From: Komagataella phaffii GS115
Lineage: Eukaryota; Ascomycota; Pichiomycetes; Pichiales; Pichiaceae
Direction of reading: 5' to 3'
Assembly (NCBI RefSeq): GCF_000027005.1
Contig: NC_012964.1
Coordinates: 682,001 to 746,000, forward strand
DNA length: 64,000 bases
Shown here: piece after piece, positions 19,666 through 29,304 of the stretch
Position numbering within the stretch: position 1 is the stretch's first letter
Layout: each line of letters opens with the position of its first letter
Made by a program: the position numbers and the translations under genes
Notes under the pieces: generated by a model
What the model saw: only the letters and a program-made list of their open reading frames with translations
What the model was told of the DNA's origin: nothing
Databases searched by the model: none

Positions 19666-21273
19666 ATGTTCAACAGAGTTTTTCGACGTAGTTTCTCCAA
19701 TGCGAGATACTTAAGATCGTCACTAGAGTCGTCTGTCCCAGACAATGCTCCCACGCAAAAAGAGAATATGAAATGGTTGGGTAAAGTGGCCTCTATGTCA
19801 AAGAAATCTGATACAGAGCTGACCAACGACCAAAGCACTTTCACCGTGGAAAAATTCCCTAATCCAACACAAGAATCAACGACACCAGAGCCTTATACTA
19901 TTGTGAAACGTCCCGATTCTGTGGAGGATCCTTTCTTTACGATCTCGGTGCCAGCCTCCAATTATTTCCTGAACTCTTCAGCATTTTCGAATCTAAGTTA
20001 CAATCAACGACCCAAAGCCGAATCTTCACAGCCATTTTCTGATATAAGGGTTTTAAAACTACGCTCTGGAAGGGGTGGAAATGGTGCTGTTTCTTTCTTA
20101 AGAGAAGCTAACCGTTCTAAAGGACCGCCTAATGGAGGTGATGGTGGTACTGGGGGAGACATCTACGTACAAACAGCAAGTCATATGCACTCTTTACACA
20201 AGCTCAGTTCCAGATATCTTGCTGAAGACGGATCGAGCGGAGAAAAGAACCAACTGGATGGTAAAAGGGGTAGAGATGTGGTGATTGAAGTCCCAGTAGG
20301 AACTCATATTCAGTGGTGTCCAGATCCATTGGCTATCAGAAAGAGCCAAAAACAAAAAAGGTCATTAGCATTCCACATCAAAGCCGTAGGTGAGGATTAC
20401 CTAGCATATAAACCGGAAAATATCCAGTTTTTCAGGAACAGCTATCAACCAGGGGAAGGATGGATTTTCAAAGACAGAGATCAAGAATATCACATGGCAA
20501 GAGACTTTTTTGTTAAACTGAAAAAGAACATGACAGCTTATGACAAAGAGCAAACAAAGGCTGAACTTCATAATGACATTTTTCCTCTTGAAGGCATAGA
20601 TCTGGATAGTCCGATGAAAGAGCCTCTTCTTCTTTTGAAGGGAGGAAAGGGAGGTTTAGGAAACATGCATTTCCTTACTGATGATATAAGAAACCCCCGA
20701 TTTTCAAAAGTTGGAAGACCCGGGCTAGAACAGACTTTCGTGTTTGAACTTAAGTTATTGGCTGACCTGGGACTTGTGGGATTACCAAATGCAGGCAAAT
20801 CCACCCTTTTAAGAGCCATTTCTAATGCAAGACCTAGAGTTGGGCATTGGGAATTTACAACATTACAACCAACTATTGGAACTATCCCCATGGGCATTGA
20901 TAAAGAACCATTCACAGTTGCAGATATTCCTGGTATTATTAAGGGAGCATCCGAGAATAGAGGTATGGGAATAAGCTTTCTGAGGCACGTGGAGCGTTCT
21001 GGCGGACTAGTGTTTGTCATATCTTTAGTGGGACAGAATCCAATCAACGATCTAGAGATCTTGTTAGCGGAGATGACGGAGTCAAGATTGCACGGTAAGA
21101 ATATATTAGTTGTGGCAACAAAAGCTGACGTTGAGGGAACGAAAGAAAAGTTCCAGATGTTAAAGGAATATACACAAGAGAAAAAAATGGATATAGTCCC
21201 GTGTTGCGCAATGAAAAACGAAAATATTGAGATGGTTATTGAAATGATGGCTAAATGCACAGGTAAATATTAA
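19666..21273 (+). CDS. MTG2: mitochondrial Obg-family GTPase
   Basis: Mtg2 assists large-subunit assembly of the mitochondrial ribosome at the inner membrane. The 535-residue product starts at the ATG at 19666 (MFNRVFRRSFSNARYLRSSL), a basic, Ser-rich presequence. The Gly-rich OBG fold (LRSGRGGNGAVSFLRE, NGGDGGTGGDIYVQ) runs from about residue 130, with an insertion before GGKGGLGNMHF. The G domain has G1 GLPNAGKST near 371, G3 DIPGI near 420 and G4 ATKAD. Frame-open sequence upstream runs through the tRNA-Cys gene and is not coding. The start is only 70 bp beyond the tRNA. Confidence 0.93.
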   Translation: MFNRVFRRSFSNARYLRSSLESSVPDNAPTQKENMKWLGKVASMSKKSDTELTNDQSTFTVEKFPNPTQESTTPEPYTIVKRPDSVEDPFFTISVPASNYFLNSSAFSNLSYNQRPKAESSQPFSDIRVLKLRSGRGGNGAVSFLREANRSKGPPNGGDGGTGGDIYVQTASHMHSLHKLSSRYLAEDGSSGEKNQLDGKRGRDVVIEVPVGTHIQWCPDPLAIRKSQKQKRSLAFHIKAVGEDYLAYKPENIQFFRNSYQPGEGWIFKDRDQEYHMARDFFVKLKKNMTAYDKEQTKAELHNDIFPLEGIDLDSPMKEPLLLLKGGKGGLGNMHFLTDDIRNPRFSKVGRPGLEQTFVFELKLLADLGLVGLPNAGKSTLLRAISNARPRVGHWEFTTLQPTIGTIPMGIDKEPFTVADIPGIIKGASENRGMGISFLRHVERSGGLVFVISLVGQNPINDLEILLAEMTESRLHGKNILVVATKADVEGTKEKFQMLKEYTQEKKMDIVPCCAMKNENIEMVIEMMAKCTGKY

Positions 21274-21304
21274 TAATAGAAGCACCAATATAATCATCCG
21301 TTAT

Positions 21305-23654
21305 TCATTTCCTATTCTTCAATATGGAATCCAGGTAACCTGCTAAGACTGAAAAGCTGGAAGACTCCAACCGAGAGTAATAGTTCAAAGCTTGCACAAA
21401 GGTGTTCAAGCTAGACTCAAATTTCTTCTCGTATTCATTTATTATATGTTTCATCTTGATGACCCTTTCCCTATTCTTTTCAGGGTCAAACTGTTTCTCC
21501 CCTAGTTTAGAGGCATATTGGTCGAAGAGGTTCTCGTCCAAAAGAATCAGATTCTTTCTCAAAGACATTACAAAAGTGTGAAAAGTAAGCACAAACTCGA
21601 ACATTCTTCTAGAAATTTGTACAAGCGTCTCATTCATTAGCAAGGAATTTTGCATCATAGTGTTCAGCCACTTTTGCAGAGAGACGAAGTATTTTTCGAA
21701 GTCACTGTCCGCAGTACTTGCAAAATGCTGATACTGGGTTTCCATTTCACTAAATGAACCCTCAATCACATCGAAGCTCAGATATAAATGGAATGCAGAC
21801 ACAAATTGCTTTATATTTGAATGTAGGTATCTCAAACGCAGTATCCATTTTCTAATACTCCGATTGGGAAAATTGAAACACCAAAACCTTTGGTAATTTA
21901 TTTCCTTCCAAGACGATTCTAGTAGCTTTTCAACGACATTGGTTATCATAACATTTCTTCCAACCAGTTGGAATTGTGTAATTATTGTGTTTGTCAATAG
22001 TAAATTGAGAGGAAATGGAAACTCAATGTTTAACGAAAGATAATACACTAAGTAATTATCCAACGGGCTAATGACAACTTCGGCAGTGTTTTTGGTGAGA
22101 GTTTTGTTAAGATATCTTTTCAAGCTGTTAAGGTCAGATGAATTAAACACCTCTTCAGCATCAATTTGCTGTATGTTAAGGATACTTTCAAGGAAAGTAT
22201 ATAGGTTATCAGATTGAACGTTGATATTGACAAGATTACCAACTAACTTTGATCTTGGAGTCGCCATAAGTTGAGGCCTGAATGTTTTCTCAAAGTTTCT
22301 TTCTATTTTGCTTAAAGAGGCCTTTGATTTGTCTCGTAGCATATCGCTCATAGAATGTGCTAGGAAGTCATTGAGAAACACGCCGTTGGAAAATAATAGT
22401 GTGGACTTTAAGGCCTCCAGAATAGTCAGAAATTTGTAACCTTTCATAAACAATTCTGTGACCAATTTATTTGCCCGCAGATATTTTTGTTCCACATAAA
22501 AGAATAAATCATCAGTCTCCAATGACTCAATCTTATGATTAGATGTATCATTCTCAACGATGTCTACAGGCAGACACCTCAATACATCCAAATACTTCCC
22601 GGTCAACAGTACTTTCCTTTGTAATTCCCTATGTTCGAATTGACGAATAATGTAATTCTTTCGTAGCAAGAATTTGCTGTCGTAGTTGATTAGAGTGTTC
22701 TTGGAACTTTGTTCCACTATGAAAAACTCATCAAAAGGGTCATCAATTTTTCCAAACGTAAGCCATTTATGTAACATTTCGATATAGGGGAGACTTATTC
22801 TATCAAATGTCTTCTTTAAAGCCTCAAATCGTGTTTGATCACCTCTTATTCTTTCCATTTTATCCTGGACAATGCGCAGTATTATACCCCCTTTTATTAT
22901 TCTAGTTTTGTTATTGAGTTCCGTTTGCATGTACAAGGAGTCATCATGCTTCAAGTCTTCTTTGATAGTTTTGAGCATTGTCTTGAATACATCGTCAACT
23001 GTTGCCAAATTTGATCTGTTTACCTCATTGAGCGATGTGATGATTTCGTACAATGTGCGCATTTTCTCTCCTGATTCTTCAATAAGTTGATTCAAAATAC
23101 CTATTGAAAAATGAGGGTCCATCATAAACCGTCTTTCAAGTTCCAGCACTATCTGATCGTGCTCTTTCAGAAAGTCTCTAATTTCATTACAAAGCCTTTG
23201 CATGGTAGCTCCATAAAATTGGGAATCGTAAACCTCAACAAACTTTGTCAAACTGTAGTACATTTTTCCATACTTGAGCAGTCTGTTGGTCATGTCTTTC
23301 AAGGTAACATCCAGGTTCTTTGCTATTCTATAATCAGGACCTTCCAAAATTGACCTTAAATCCTGTTCATTAAAGTTCTTGCTGAACCTCACGTAATCAC
23401 CTTCGTTCCCTTGTAAACAGTACAGTATATCTCGTACTACAAATGCTTCCTGTTCTTTCAAATCGGAAAGATCTTGCAAAGGATATGGTTTAGTGTTCAC
23501 GGCCGTGGTCAGGTTCACGGTTGTCGGTATTATTCTTTTGGTTTCTTGATCAACCAGTTTCACGACATCATACTGCTTCGAGGGGTTAGTAATGTGCAAT
23601 CCATACCAGGTGGTTAGAATACGGTGAACTCTGTTTGCTTACCATTTGTGTCAT
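21305..23654 (-). CDS. SPC97: gamma-tubulin complex component 2 (Spc97), spliced
   Basis: Spc97/GCP2 binds gamma-tubulin and nucleates microtubules at the spindle pole body. The main exon (21305..23575, 756 residues) has the GCP features EQEAFVVRDILYCLQGNEGDY near the start, KYGKMYYSLTKFVEVYDSQF, and the C-terminal gamma-tubulin-binding region (RKWILRLRYLHSNIKQFVSAF). It has no in-frame ATG near its start, and a TACTAAC lies just upstream. I therefore read an intron at 23576..23642 and a first exon ending MTQM. The start is either the ATG at 23654 (4 residues) or the in-frame ATG at 23768 (42 residues, MSFSRLRNSSQSRFFRSGNQ). The sequence cannot decide between them. Confidence 0.82.
23576..23642 (-). 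other. SPC97 intron (67 nt)
   Basis: 5' splice site GTAAGC at 23642, branch TACTAAC at 23591-23585, 3' end CCCTCGAAG at 23576 (the next AG, three bases on, would also keep frame). It joins at phase 0. Confidence 0.72.
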
Positions 23655-23942
23655 GTTGATTGATGGTCTAGATGTAAACACGGAAACGATACAATAGCGC
23701 GCGTCCGCCTGATTTCCAGATCTGAAGAACCGAGACTGAGATGAGTTTCGCAGTCTTGAAAAGCTCATTGTAGGAAAAAAAACTACAGAATGGCTTTAAA
23801 TTATCACTAGGGCGAGATCTGTTCTTGTTGATGTTTGCTTCCAGTGGGACGCAGGCCCACTCTCTCAAAGATCTGATTTGGATGTATTCTCATATAACAG
23901 CTACTTGATCGTTAGAAGGCATCCAACATCTTTTCTACTTAT

Positions 23943-23950
23943 CTCATCGC
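23943..23950. promoter_or_regulatory. PAC-type motif upstream of DBP8
   Basis: CTCATCGC, the reverse complement of the PAC element GCGATGAG found in ribosome-biogenesis promoters, lies 51 bp before the DBP8 ATG and next to a T-rich tract. The gene function fits; activity is inferred. Confidence 0.55.
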
Positions 23951-24000
23951 TAAATATTTTTTTTTCTTCCCTTGCAAATCATTTTCCATACACTAAAGTT

Positions 24001-25305
24001 ATGGTAAAGTTCGAAGAGCTGGGAGTCAGCAAGTGGCTTTGCGAGTCGCTTGATGCAATGAAGATATACACGCCTTCAAAGATCCAAGAAGCCACTATTC
24101 CAAAAATTCTTGCAGGTTATGATTGTATTGGAGGAGCTAAAACAGGATCTGGTAAAACCATTGCATTTGCAGCCCCAATGCTTACAAAATGGTCAGAAGA
24201 TCCTTATGGTGTGTTTGGATTAATTCTTACACCTACAAGAGAGTTGGCCCTTCAAATCGCAGAACAATACGCTGCGCTTGGTGCCAGTATGAATATTAAA
24301 GTTTCCGTAATTCTAGGTGGTGGGGATATCGTCCAACAGGCCTTAGAGCTACAAAGAAGGCCGCATTTTGTCGTTGCCACCCCGGGTAGACTGGCTGATC
24401 ATATTCTCAGCAGTGGTGAAGAAACCATCGGCGGGCTGAGAAAAATCAAGTTTTTGGTATTAGACGAAGCTGATAGATTATTGAGTAACAGTTTTGGAAG
24501 CGACTTGGAAAGATGCTTCAAAGTGTTGCCTCCTCCCGAGAAGAGGCAAACATTGCTATTTACAGCCACTGTCACGGATGAAGTTAGAGCTTTGAAAGAA
24601 AAACCTGTGCCTGAAGGCAAACTTCCTGTATTCGTACATGAAGTTGAGTCTGTCGATAAAGTGGCCATTCCCGCAACTTTGACAACAAATTATCTATTCA
24701 TACCGTCCTATGTCAAAGAGGCTTATTTGAATGCTGTCTTGGCATTGGAAGAAAACGCAGATTCTACCGTCATTGTCTTTGTTAATAGAACACAAACCGC
24801 AGAACTTTTGAGACGAACTTTGAGGAATCTGGAGTTTAGGGTGGCTTCCCTTCATTCTGAGATGCCTCAAATAGAGAGAATAAACTCTTTGCATAGATTC
24901 AAAGCTGGTGCTGCTAGAATCTTGATTGCCACGGACGTAGCTTCCAGAGGATTGGATATACCCTCAGTGGAGTTGGTTGTCAACTACGATATGCCTGCTG
25001 ACCCAGATGATTATATCCACCGAGTAGGTAGAACAGCACGTGCTGGTCGTAAGGGTGAATCCTTGAGTTTCGTTACCGAACAAGATGTCAAAAGAGTGCT
25101 GGCCATCGAAGAAAGGATCAACAAGAAAATGGACAAGTACGAACTGGTCACTGATAACAAAGTTATAGAAACCTCCCTGCACAAAACTGGTGCAGCTAAG
25201 AGAGAAGCCTTAATGGCGATGGAAAGAGAGGGGTTCGGTGAAAAGAGAAAGAATAACAAAATCAAGAACGCAAAACGAAAGAACAGCAGACTTCAAAGTA
25301 AGTAA
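24001..25305 (+). CDS. DBP8: DEAD-box RNA helicase of 40S assembly
   Basis: Nucleolar ATP-dependent helicase for 18S rRNA maturation. The 434 residues (S. cerevisiae Dbp8: 431) start at MVKFEELGVSKWLCESL. Motifs in order are Q motif (TPSKIQEATIPKIL), Walker A AKTGSGKT near 48, PTRELA, DEAD near 154, TAT in place of SAT, VASRGLDIP and HRVGRTAR. A Lys-rich tail (KRKNNKIKNAKRKNSRLQSK) follows. The frame is open for 41 codons upstream, but that stretch has no ATG. The end lies 25 bp from SRP101. Confidence 0.9.
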   Translation: MVKFEELGVSKWLCESLDAMKIYTPSKIQEATIPKILAGYDCIGGAKTGSGKTIAFAAPMLTKWSEDPYGVFGLILTPTRELALQIAEQYAALGASMNIKVSVILGGGDIVQQALELQRRPHFVVATPGRLADHILSSGEETIGGLRKIKFLVLDEADRLLSNSFGSDLERCFKVLPPPEKRQTLLFTATVTDEVRALKEKPVPEGKLPVFVHEVESVDKVAIPATLTTNYLFIPSYVKEAYLNAVLALEENADSTVIVFVNRTQTAELLRRTLRNLEFRVASLHSEMPQIERINSLHRFKAGAARILIATDVASRGLDIPSVELVVNYDMPADPDDYIHRVGRTARAGRKGESLSFVTEQDVKRVLAIEERINKKMDKYELVTDNKVIETSLHKTGAAKREALMAMEREGFGEKRKNNKIKNAKRKNSRLQSK

Positions 25306-25330
25306 ATTAGACTTCATGTATTATATATTT

Positions 25331-27007
25331 TCAGGACATCAAAGTATCTACAGCCCAATCCACACTCAAAGTTCGAAGATCCGTGTAAGTTTGACCTGTA
25401 CCAACAAAAAGAATTGGTATTCCAGTAGCATAAACCATGTTGACCATACTTCCAATCAGATCTCCTACGGTGTCACATTTGCTGATAATAAAGAAATCAA
25501 GTGTTCTTCCAGGACCGAAAGCACCATTAAAATTCTTTGCCTGCTGTACACTATCCGTACCAACCAATGCCTCACCAACCATAATGATTTTGTCAGGCTT
25601 AGCCGCCTTCACAAACCCTTGCAAAGGTGCCATTAACTGTGCGTCATTGTGTCTCCTTCCTGCAGTATCTAAAAGAACAATATCAAATTTGTTCTCCTCT
25701 GCGTATTGTATAGCTCCTTTAGCAATTTTAGATACCAGATCAGCACCTCCGTAACCTCCTTGAAACAGTTCAACGTGCGATTCATCCTCAGTAAGCTTCT
25801 TCAAGTTGTTTACGTGTACTCGCAACTGTTCGACAGCCCCCGATCTAAACGTATCACAAGCAGTGATCAGAACCCTGTACTTATTACTTAGTAACCAGAA
25901 GGCCAGTTTGGAAAGGTTTGTAGATTTTCCAACACCGTTGACACCAACAACGGAAATGACATATGGCTTTCTAGCAGCCTTTTTGCTTTGAATTTCTTTC
26001 AATAGGTTAATAGAAGTTTCTGGGGTCAATAATTTGAGCAATTCCTTTTCCAGTGCATTCCTAGCAGCCTTGGGTATGCTTGTAGTGACCTTTGTACCTA
26101 CTAAACTTTTGTTAATGCGTTCAACAAGCTTTTTGGCAATTTCTGGAGCCACATTCTTATTAATTAAGTGTTCAGAAAGAGATTTGGAAGTCTTGGTGAG
26201 GTTATCTTCGGTGACAGTTTTACCTGAGAATAAGCCAGACAAAAAACTAAACGCTCCGGTGCTTTCATCAGAGACAGATTTATCCCTTTGTTTAGACAGG
26301 ATATCGTTAATTTCTTTCATATCGCTTACCAAAAACTTACCATCTTTAGTTTTTCCGTAATTATCACCAACTAAATGTCCAACATCTTGATTCCCGACCT
26401 CGCTAGTAGTAGAAGAGAAATCCAGATCAGATTCCTCCAAACCATCATCTTCAATGGGGTTGCCCTGGGTATCCCATCTTCTAGCTTTCTTCTTTTGAGT
26501 AAGTTGGGGTTTCTTTCCCTTCAATTTATTTTGGGATAATGAATGTGGTTCTGAAGTAGAAGTGCTTTTGGCAGTTTCTACACCAACGTTTTTAAAAAGT
26601 TCTTGCTTCTTCAGGTTGTAGAAACTAGTAAACTTTCTCAGCTCTTGTTCGTCGGGAAAAGCTCCAGAGTCAAGATCAGCTGTGATGAGCTCCTCCCAAA
26701 GCGTTTGAATATCTTTTAAAAATTGGCCCTCGTTTGGAACATTGACAAGAGAAGAGTGGCATGAGGTGAAGTAGCAAGTGGGCTGGGAACTGCTGACATA
26801 CTTGATGGTATATCCATCTAGACTATAAGATCCAACATCATCATCTTCGAACTCTTCCTCGTTATTGACAGATCCAGTCAAAGTTTTCCTTTGAGAAATA
26901 AATATATCGGAAATGAGACCATTTACAACCCGATCAGGAACTTTTCTGTCCTCATCTTTGAAAAGAACAGTTCCTTTTGGAGTGAAAATAAGAAATTGTT
27001 CGGACAT
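25331..27007 (-). CDS. SRP101: signal recognition particle receptor alpha subunit
   Basis: SR alpha is the GTPase that docks SRP-ribosome complexes at the ER. With the ATG at 27007 the protein is 558 residues. It starts MSEQFLIFTPKGTVLFKDED, matching the longin-like SRX domain that binds SR beta (S. cerevisiae MFDQLAVFTPQGQVLY). After a charged linker comes the NG domain: GVNGVGKST near residue 355, DTCDTFRSGAVEQL-type insertion box (ACDTFRSGAVEQL), DTAGRR, and SKCD for G4. Upstream lies a possible 41-nt intron that could add 13 residues (see findings). It is convergent with DBP8. Confidence 0.93.
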   Translation of the reverse strand: MSEQFLIFTPKGTVLFKDEDRKVPDRVVNGLISDIFISQRKTLTGSVNNEEEFEDDDVGSYSLDGYTIKYVSSSQPTCYFTSCHSSLVNVPNEGQFLKDIQTLWEELITADLDSGAFPDEQELRKFTSFYNLKKQELFKNVGVETAKSTSTSEPHSLSQNKLKGKKPQLTQKKKARRWDTQGNPIEDDGLEESDLDFSSTTSEVGNQDVGHLVGDNYGKTKDGKFLVSDMKEINDILSKQRDKSVSDESTGAFSFLSGLFSGKTVTEDNLTKTSKSLSEHLINKNVAPEIAKKLVERINKSLVGTKVTTSIPKAARNALEKELLKLLTPETSINLLKEIQSKKAARKPYVISVVGVNGVGKSTNLSKLAFWLLSNKYRVLITACDTFRSGAVEQLRVHVNNLKKLTEDESHVELFQGGYGGADLVSKIAKGAIQYAEENKFDIVLLDTAGRRHNDAQLMAPLQGFVKAAKPDKIIMVGEALVGTDSVQQAKNFNGAFGPGRTLDFFIISKCDTVGDLIGSMVNMVYATGIPILFVGTGQTYTDLRTLSVDWAVDTLMS

Positions 27008-27014
27008 TACTTTC

Positions 27015-27055
27015 CTGTGAGTTAGTCCTTTGGAAGAGAAATATATTGGACATAC
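27015..27055 (-). other. candidate 41-nt intron in the SRP101 leader
   Basis: On the minus strand: GTATGT, then branch-like GACTAAC, then TCACAG. All three signals match, but 41 nt is near the lower limit for a yeast intron, so this is tentative. Confidence 0.45.
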
Positions 27056-27186
27056 CGTAGAAGGTCCAGGATACGGCCCCACAGCATCCGTCTAGCGCGC
27101 ACAGTAAGAGTCGAAAACTACTCAGAAAAGGAACGATTCTACTGTTAAGGTAATGTACATAGTCTTTTAGGGCTAAATTCAACAAA

Positions 27187-28707
27187 TTATTCATCTAGAG
27201 TCATCTCATCAAGCTCATCTAATAACTCATCAACACCAATTTCAGGGGCATCGTCATCTTCATCCATGTCAGCCTCATTTTCTGGAGCTGGTGGCTCATC
27301 AGCCTTATAAAGATTAACGGTTTGTCTAAGTTCTGGATCTTCCTCCAATTCCTGCAAAAAGATCTCGTAATCTCTTTCAGCCTTCTCTTGCTCTTGTTTA
27401 GCTTGTCTAGATTCGTCATTAGCGACAATATCCTGGTGTTCCTTCGCCATTCTTCTAAGTCTCCAAGCTCTCTTCTTAGCTCTTCTTGCACTTCTGGAGA
27501 AGTGTTTCTTGATCAGAACTACATCTAGTACATTCTTGCTGTCTAATTCATCAAAAAGGTCACTGTTGAAGTTCGAATTAGCCAAAAAGTATCCATCCGC
27601 AGAATCTCCAGGATTCAGTAAGCCACCAAGATGCGATCTTACATAGTATTCTTGATCATTGTTACCCATGTCTGCTGCTCTTGCTACGGTAATATCAGCA
27701 AGAATATAGTTTCCTCTGGTCTCTCCAGTAGGTTCAACATCGAGCACAATGAATTCAATTAACTCTGTTCTGTTGCACAGAACTGGGAAAGGATCTCTGA
27801 AGTAAACGTTGGAGTTTATGTCTGCTATTTGTAATGTGTTTGGATCAATAAATTGAACTGTATTCGAAACTTTGGAGCAAACTACCAGTCTGGAGATAGT
27901 TCCTAAGGAATGTGCTAACTTTTTTGGAAGAACAATTAAGTCATCTCTACAGATGGGTACAATTTCAACAGAAAAAGTAAACTTATACGTAGAGGTTCCT
28001 GAATGAATATCTGCACTCACAAGTTCTTCAGATTTTTTGGATTTGACAGGGGCCACGGAACTGATAAAGTCAATCATCTTGGCAGCGTGGTTTTTCTGTG
28101 CGTAGTAGAAGTCCAGACCATCCTTGGCCTCCTTAATAGAAATGGTATCAACATGAGCATTATGCTTTAGAATCAACTGTTCCAAGTGCAAGAAGGTTCT
28201 TTTGTGAGGAACTTTTTGACGAACCTGAACAGCGGCTCTCCACGTATTAGCAGTAAATGATTTGGCACAGTCAGGACATTGCATTGCCATTACAACATAT
28301 TCAACTTCAAAGCTTTGCTGAATAATAGTGTTTGTCATAGCCTCACCCTGAACTGTTAGTTTAACTTTGATTCTTCTAGAGTGAGGCTCTGTCCAGATAA
28401 AGGAAGCATCAATCAATCTGACCTTATTCAAACCTTTCAACCTCCTGAGACACAAAGCCAAAAGCTCTCTACTTTCTAATTCTGCACGGATCCACTGTCC
28501 TGGAGGTTGCAAAAAACGTTCACAGTTCCTACAGAACGACACATTTGCCTCCCTTGGAATTCCTTCGGTGATATCAACTGTAAGTTTTATACAGTCGTAA
28601 CACATGACTAGACCAGTGGTACCATCCATGGGAACACCACAGTTGCAACATAGCACCGTAGCAACACCTTGTTGCTCGGTAGGCTCGAGATGAGTATAGT
28701 TTGACAT
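27187..28707 (-). CDS. NMD3: 60S subunit nuclear export adaptor
   Basis: Nmd3 recruits the exportin Crm1 to pre-60S particles. The 506-residue product has the N-terminal zinc ribbons (CCNCGVPMDGTTGLVMCYDC and SFCRNCERFLQPPGQWI) and a further CPDC pair around residue 145. The conserved core follows (HAAKMIDFISSVAP, GDSADGYFLANSNFNSD). The acidic, Leu-rich C-terminus (GVDELLDELDEMTLDE) fits the leucine-rich export signal. The promoter is shared with the DUF202 gene and holds a 15-base poly(A) tract near 28757-28771. Confidence 0.95.
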   Translation of the reverse strand: MSNYTHLEPTEQQGVATVLCCNCGVPMDGTTGLVMCYDCIKLTVDITEGIPREANVSFCRNCERFLQPPGQWIRAELESRELLALCLRRLKGLNKVRLIDASFIWTEPHSRRIKVKLTVQGEAMTNTIIQQSFEVEYVVMAMQCPDCAKSFTANTWRAAVQVRQKVPHKRTFLHLEQLILKHNAHVDTISIKEAKDGLDFYYAQKNHAAKMIDFISSVAPVKSKKSEELVSADIHSGTSTYKFTFSVEIVPICRDDLIVLPKKLAHSLGTISRLVVCSKVSNTVQFIDPNTLQIADINSNVYFRDPFPVLCNRTELIEFIVLDVEPTGETRGNYILADITVARAADMGNNDQEYYVRSHLGGLLNPGDSADGYFLANSNFNSDLFDELDSKNVLDVVLIKKHFSRSARRAKKRAWRLRRMAKEHQDIVANDESRQAKQEQEKAERDYEIFLQELEEDPELRQTVNLYKADEPPAPENEADMDEDDDAPEIGVDELLDELDEMTLDE

Positions 28708-28881
28708 ACTGGACCTCGTTGCTATTATAACTTATTCAGTAGAGAAGAGCAAAGAGAAAAAAAAAAAAAAATATGAGAATCAAAACAATTTGAGACTAAA
28801 CCCAAAAGAAGTAATATCCTTTTAAGCAAGATCTTGCCAAAATATCATCATAGGAAAAGTGTGGTTCCAACCATACTCACA

Positions 28882-29304
28882 ATGTCGGAAAGAGGTCAGC
28901 CCGGTGGACCAAACCCGACTATCAAGGATAACCGACTAGTTATGAACATAACTACATCTGAGCCTCGTGACCTGCTGATGATAGAAAGAAATTGTCTCAG
29001 TATGGTCAAATTTGGGGTTGTTCTCTCATTAACAAGTATTGCCATGCTTGTTAACTTTGGCTTCGGGAAACGTGAAAAGCTTGAAGGGGACAAAAAGATT
29101 CTCTTTACGATATTTGGTTCCATTTTTATGCTTCTCTCGTTGCTGTCATTAGTATTAGGTGCTCTGAATTATTATCACTCTATCGGTCGATATACCAAAG
29201 AGAAGGTGGAGGTCTTTAACCATATCCCTATTACTGGCTTTGTGTTTTCGTGTTTTGTAATGATCTTCACAGTGAGTGTGGTATTATTGACTCAGAGCTT
29301 ATGA
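28882..29304 (+). CDS. small DUF202-type membrane protein
   Basis: 140 residues from the ATG at 28882 (MSERGQPGGPNPTIKDN). The segment EPRDLLMIERNCLSMVKFGV resembles the DUF202 entry motif (RDxLAxERTxLAxxRT-like). Three hydrophobic helices follow at about residues 44-64, 74-97 and 114-137. Such domains occur alone or at the end of vacuolar VTC proteins; no VTC catalytic or SPX part is present here. Function is unknown. The coding end overlaps the opposite-strand gene by 38 bp. Confidence 0.75.
   Translation: MSERGQPGGPNPTIKDNRLVMNITTSEPRDLLMIERNCLSMVKFGVVLSLTSIAMLVNFGFGKREKLEGDKKILFTIFGSIFMLLSLLSLVLGALNYYHSIGRYTKEKVEVFNHIPITGFVFSCFVMIFTVSVVLLTQSL

Noticed and set aside
20568..21260. Long antisense ORF (230 codons) within MTG2
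   Set aside because: Mirror of the coding strand; no independent family features and no room for a promoter.
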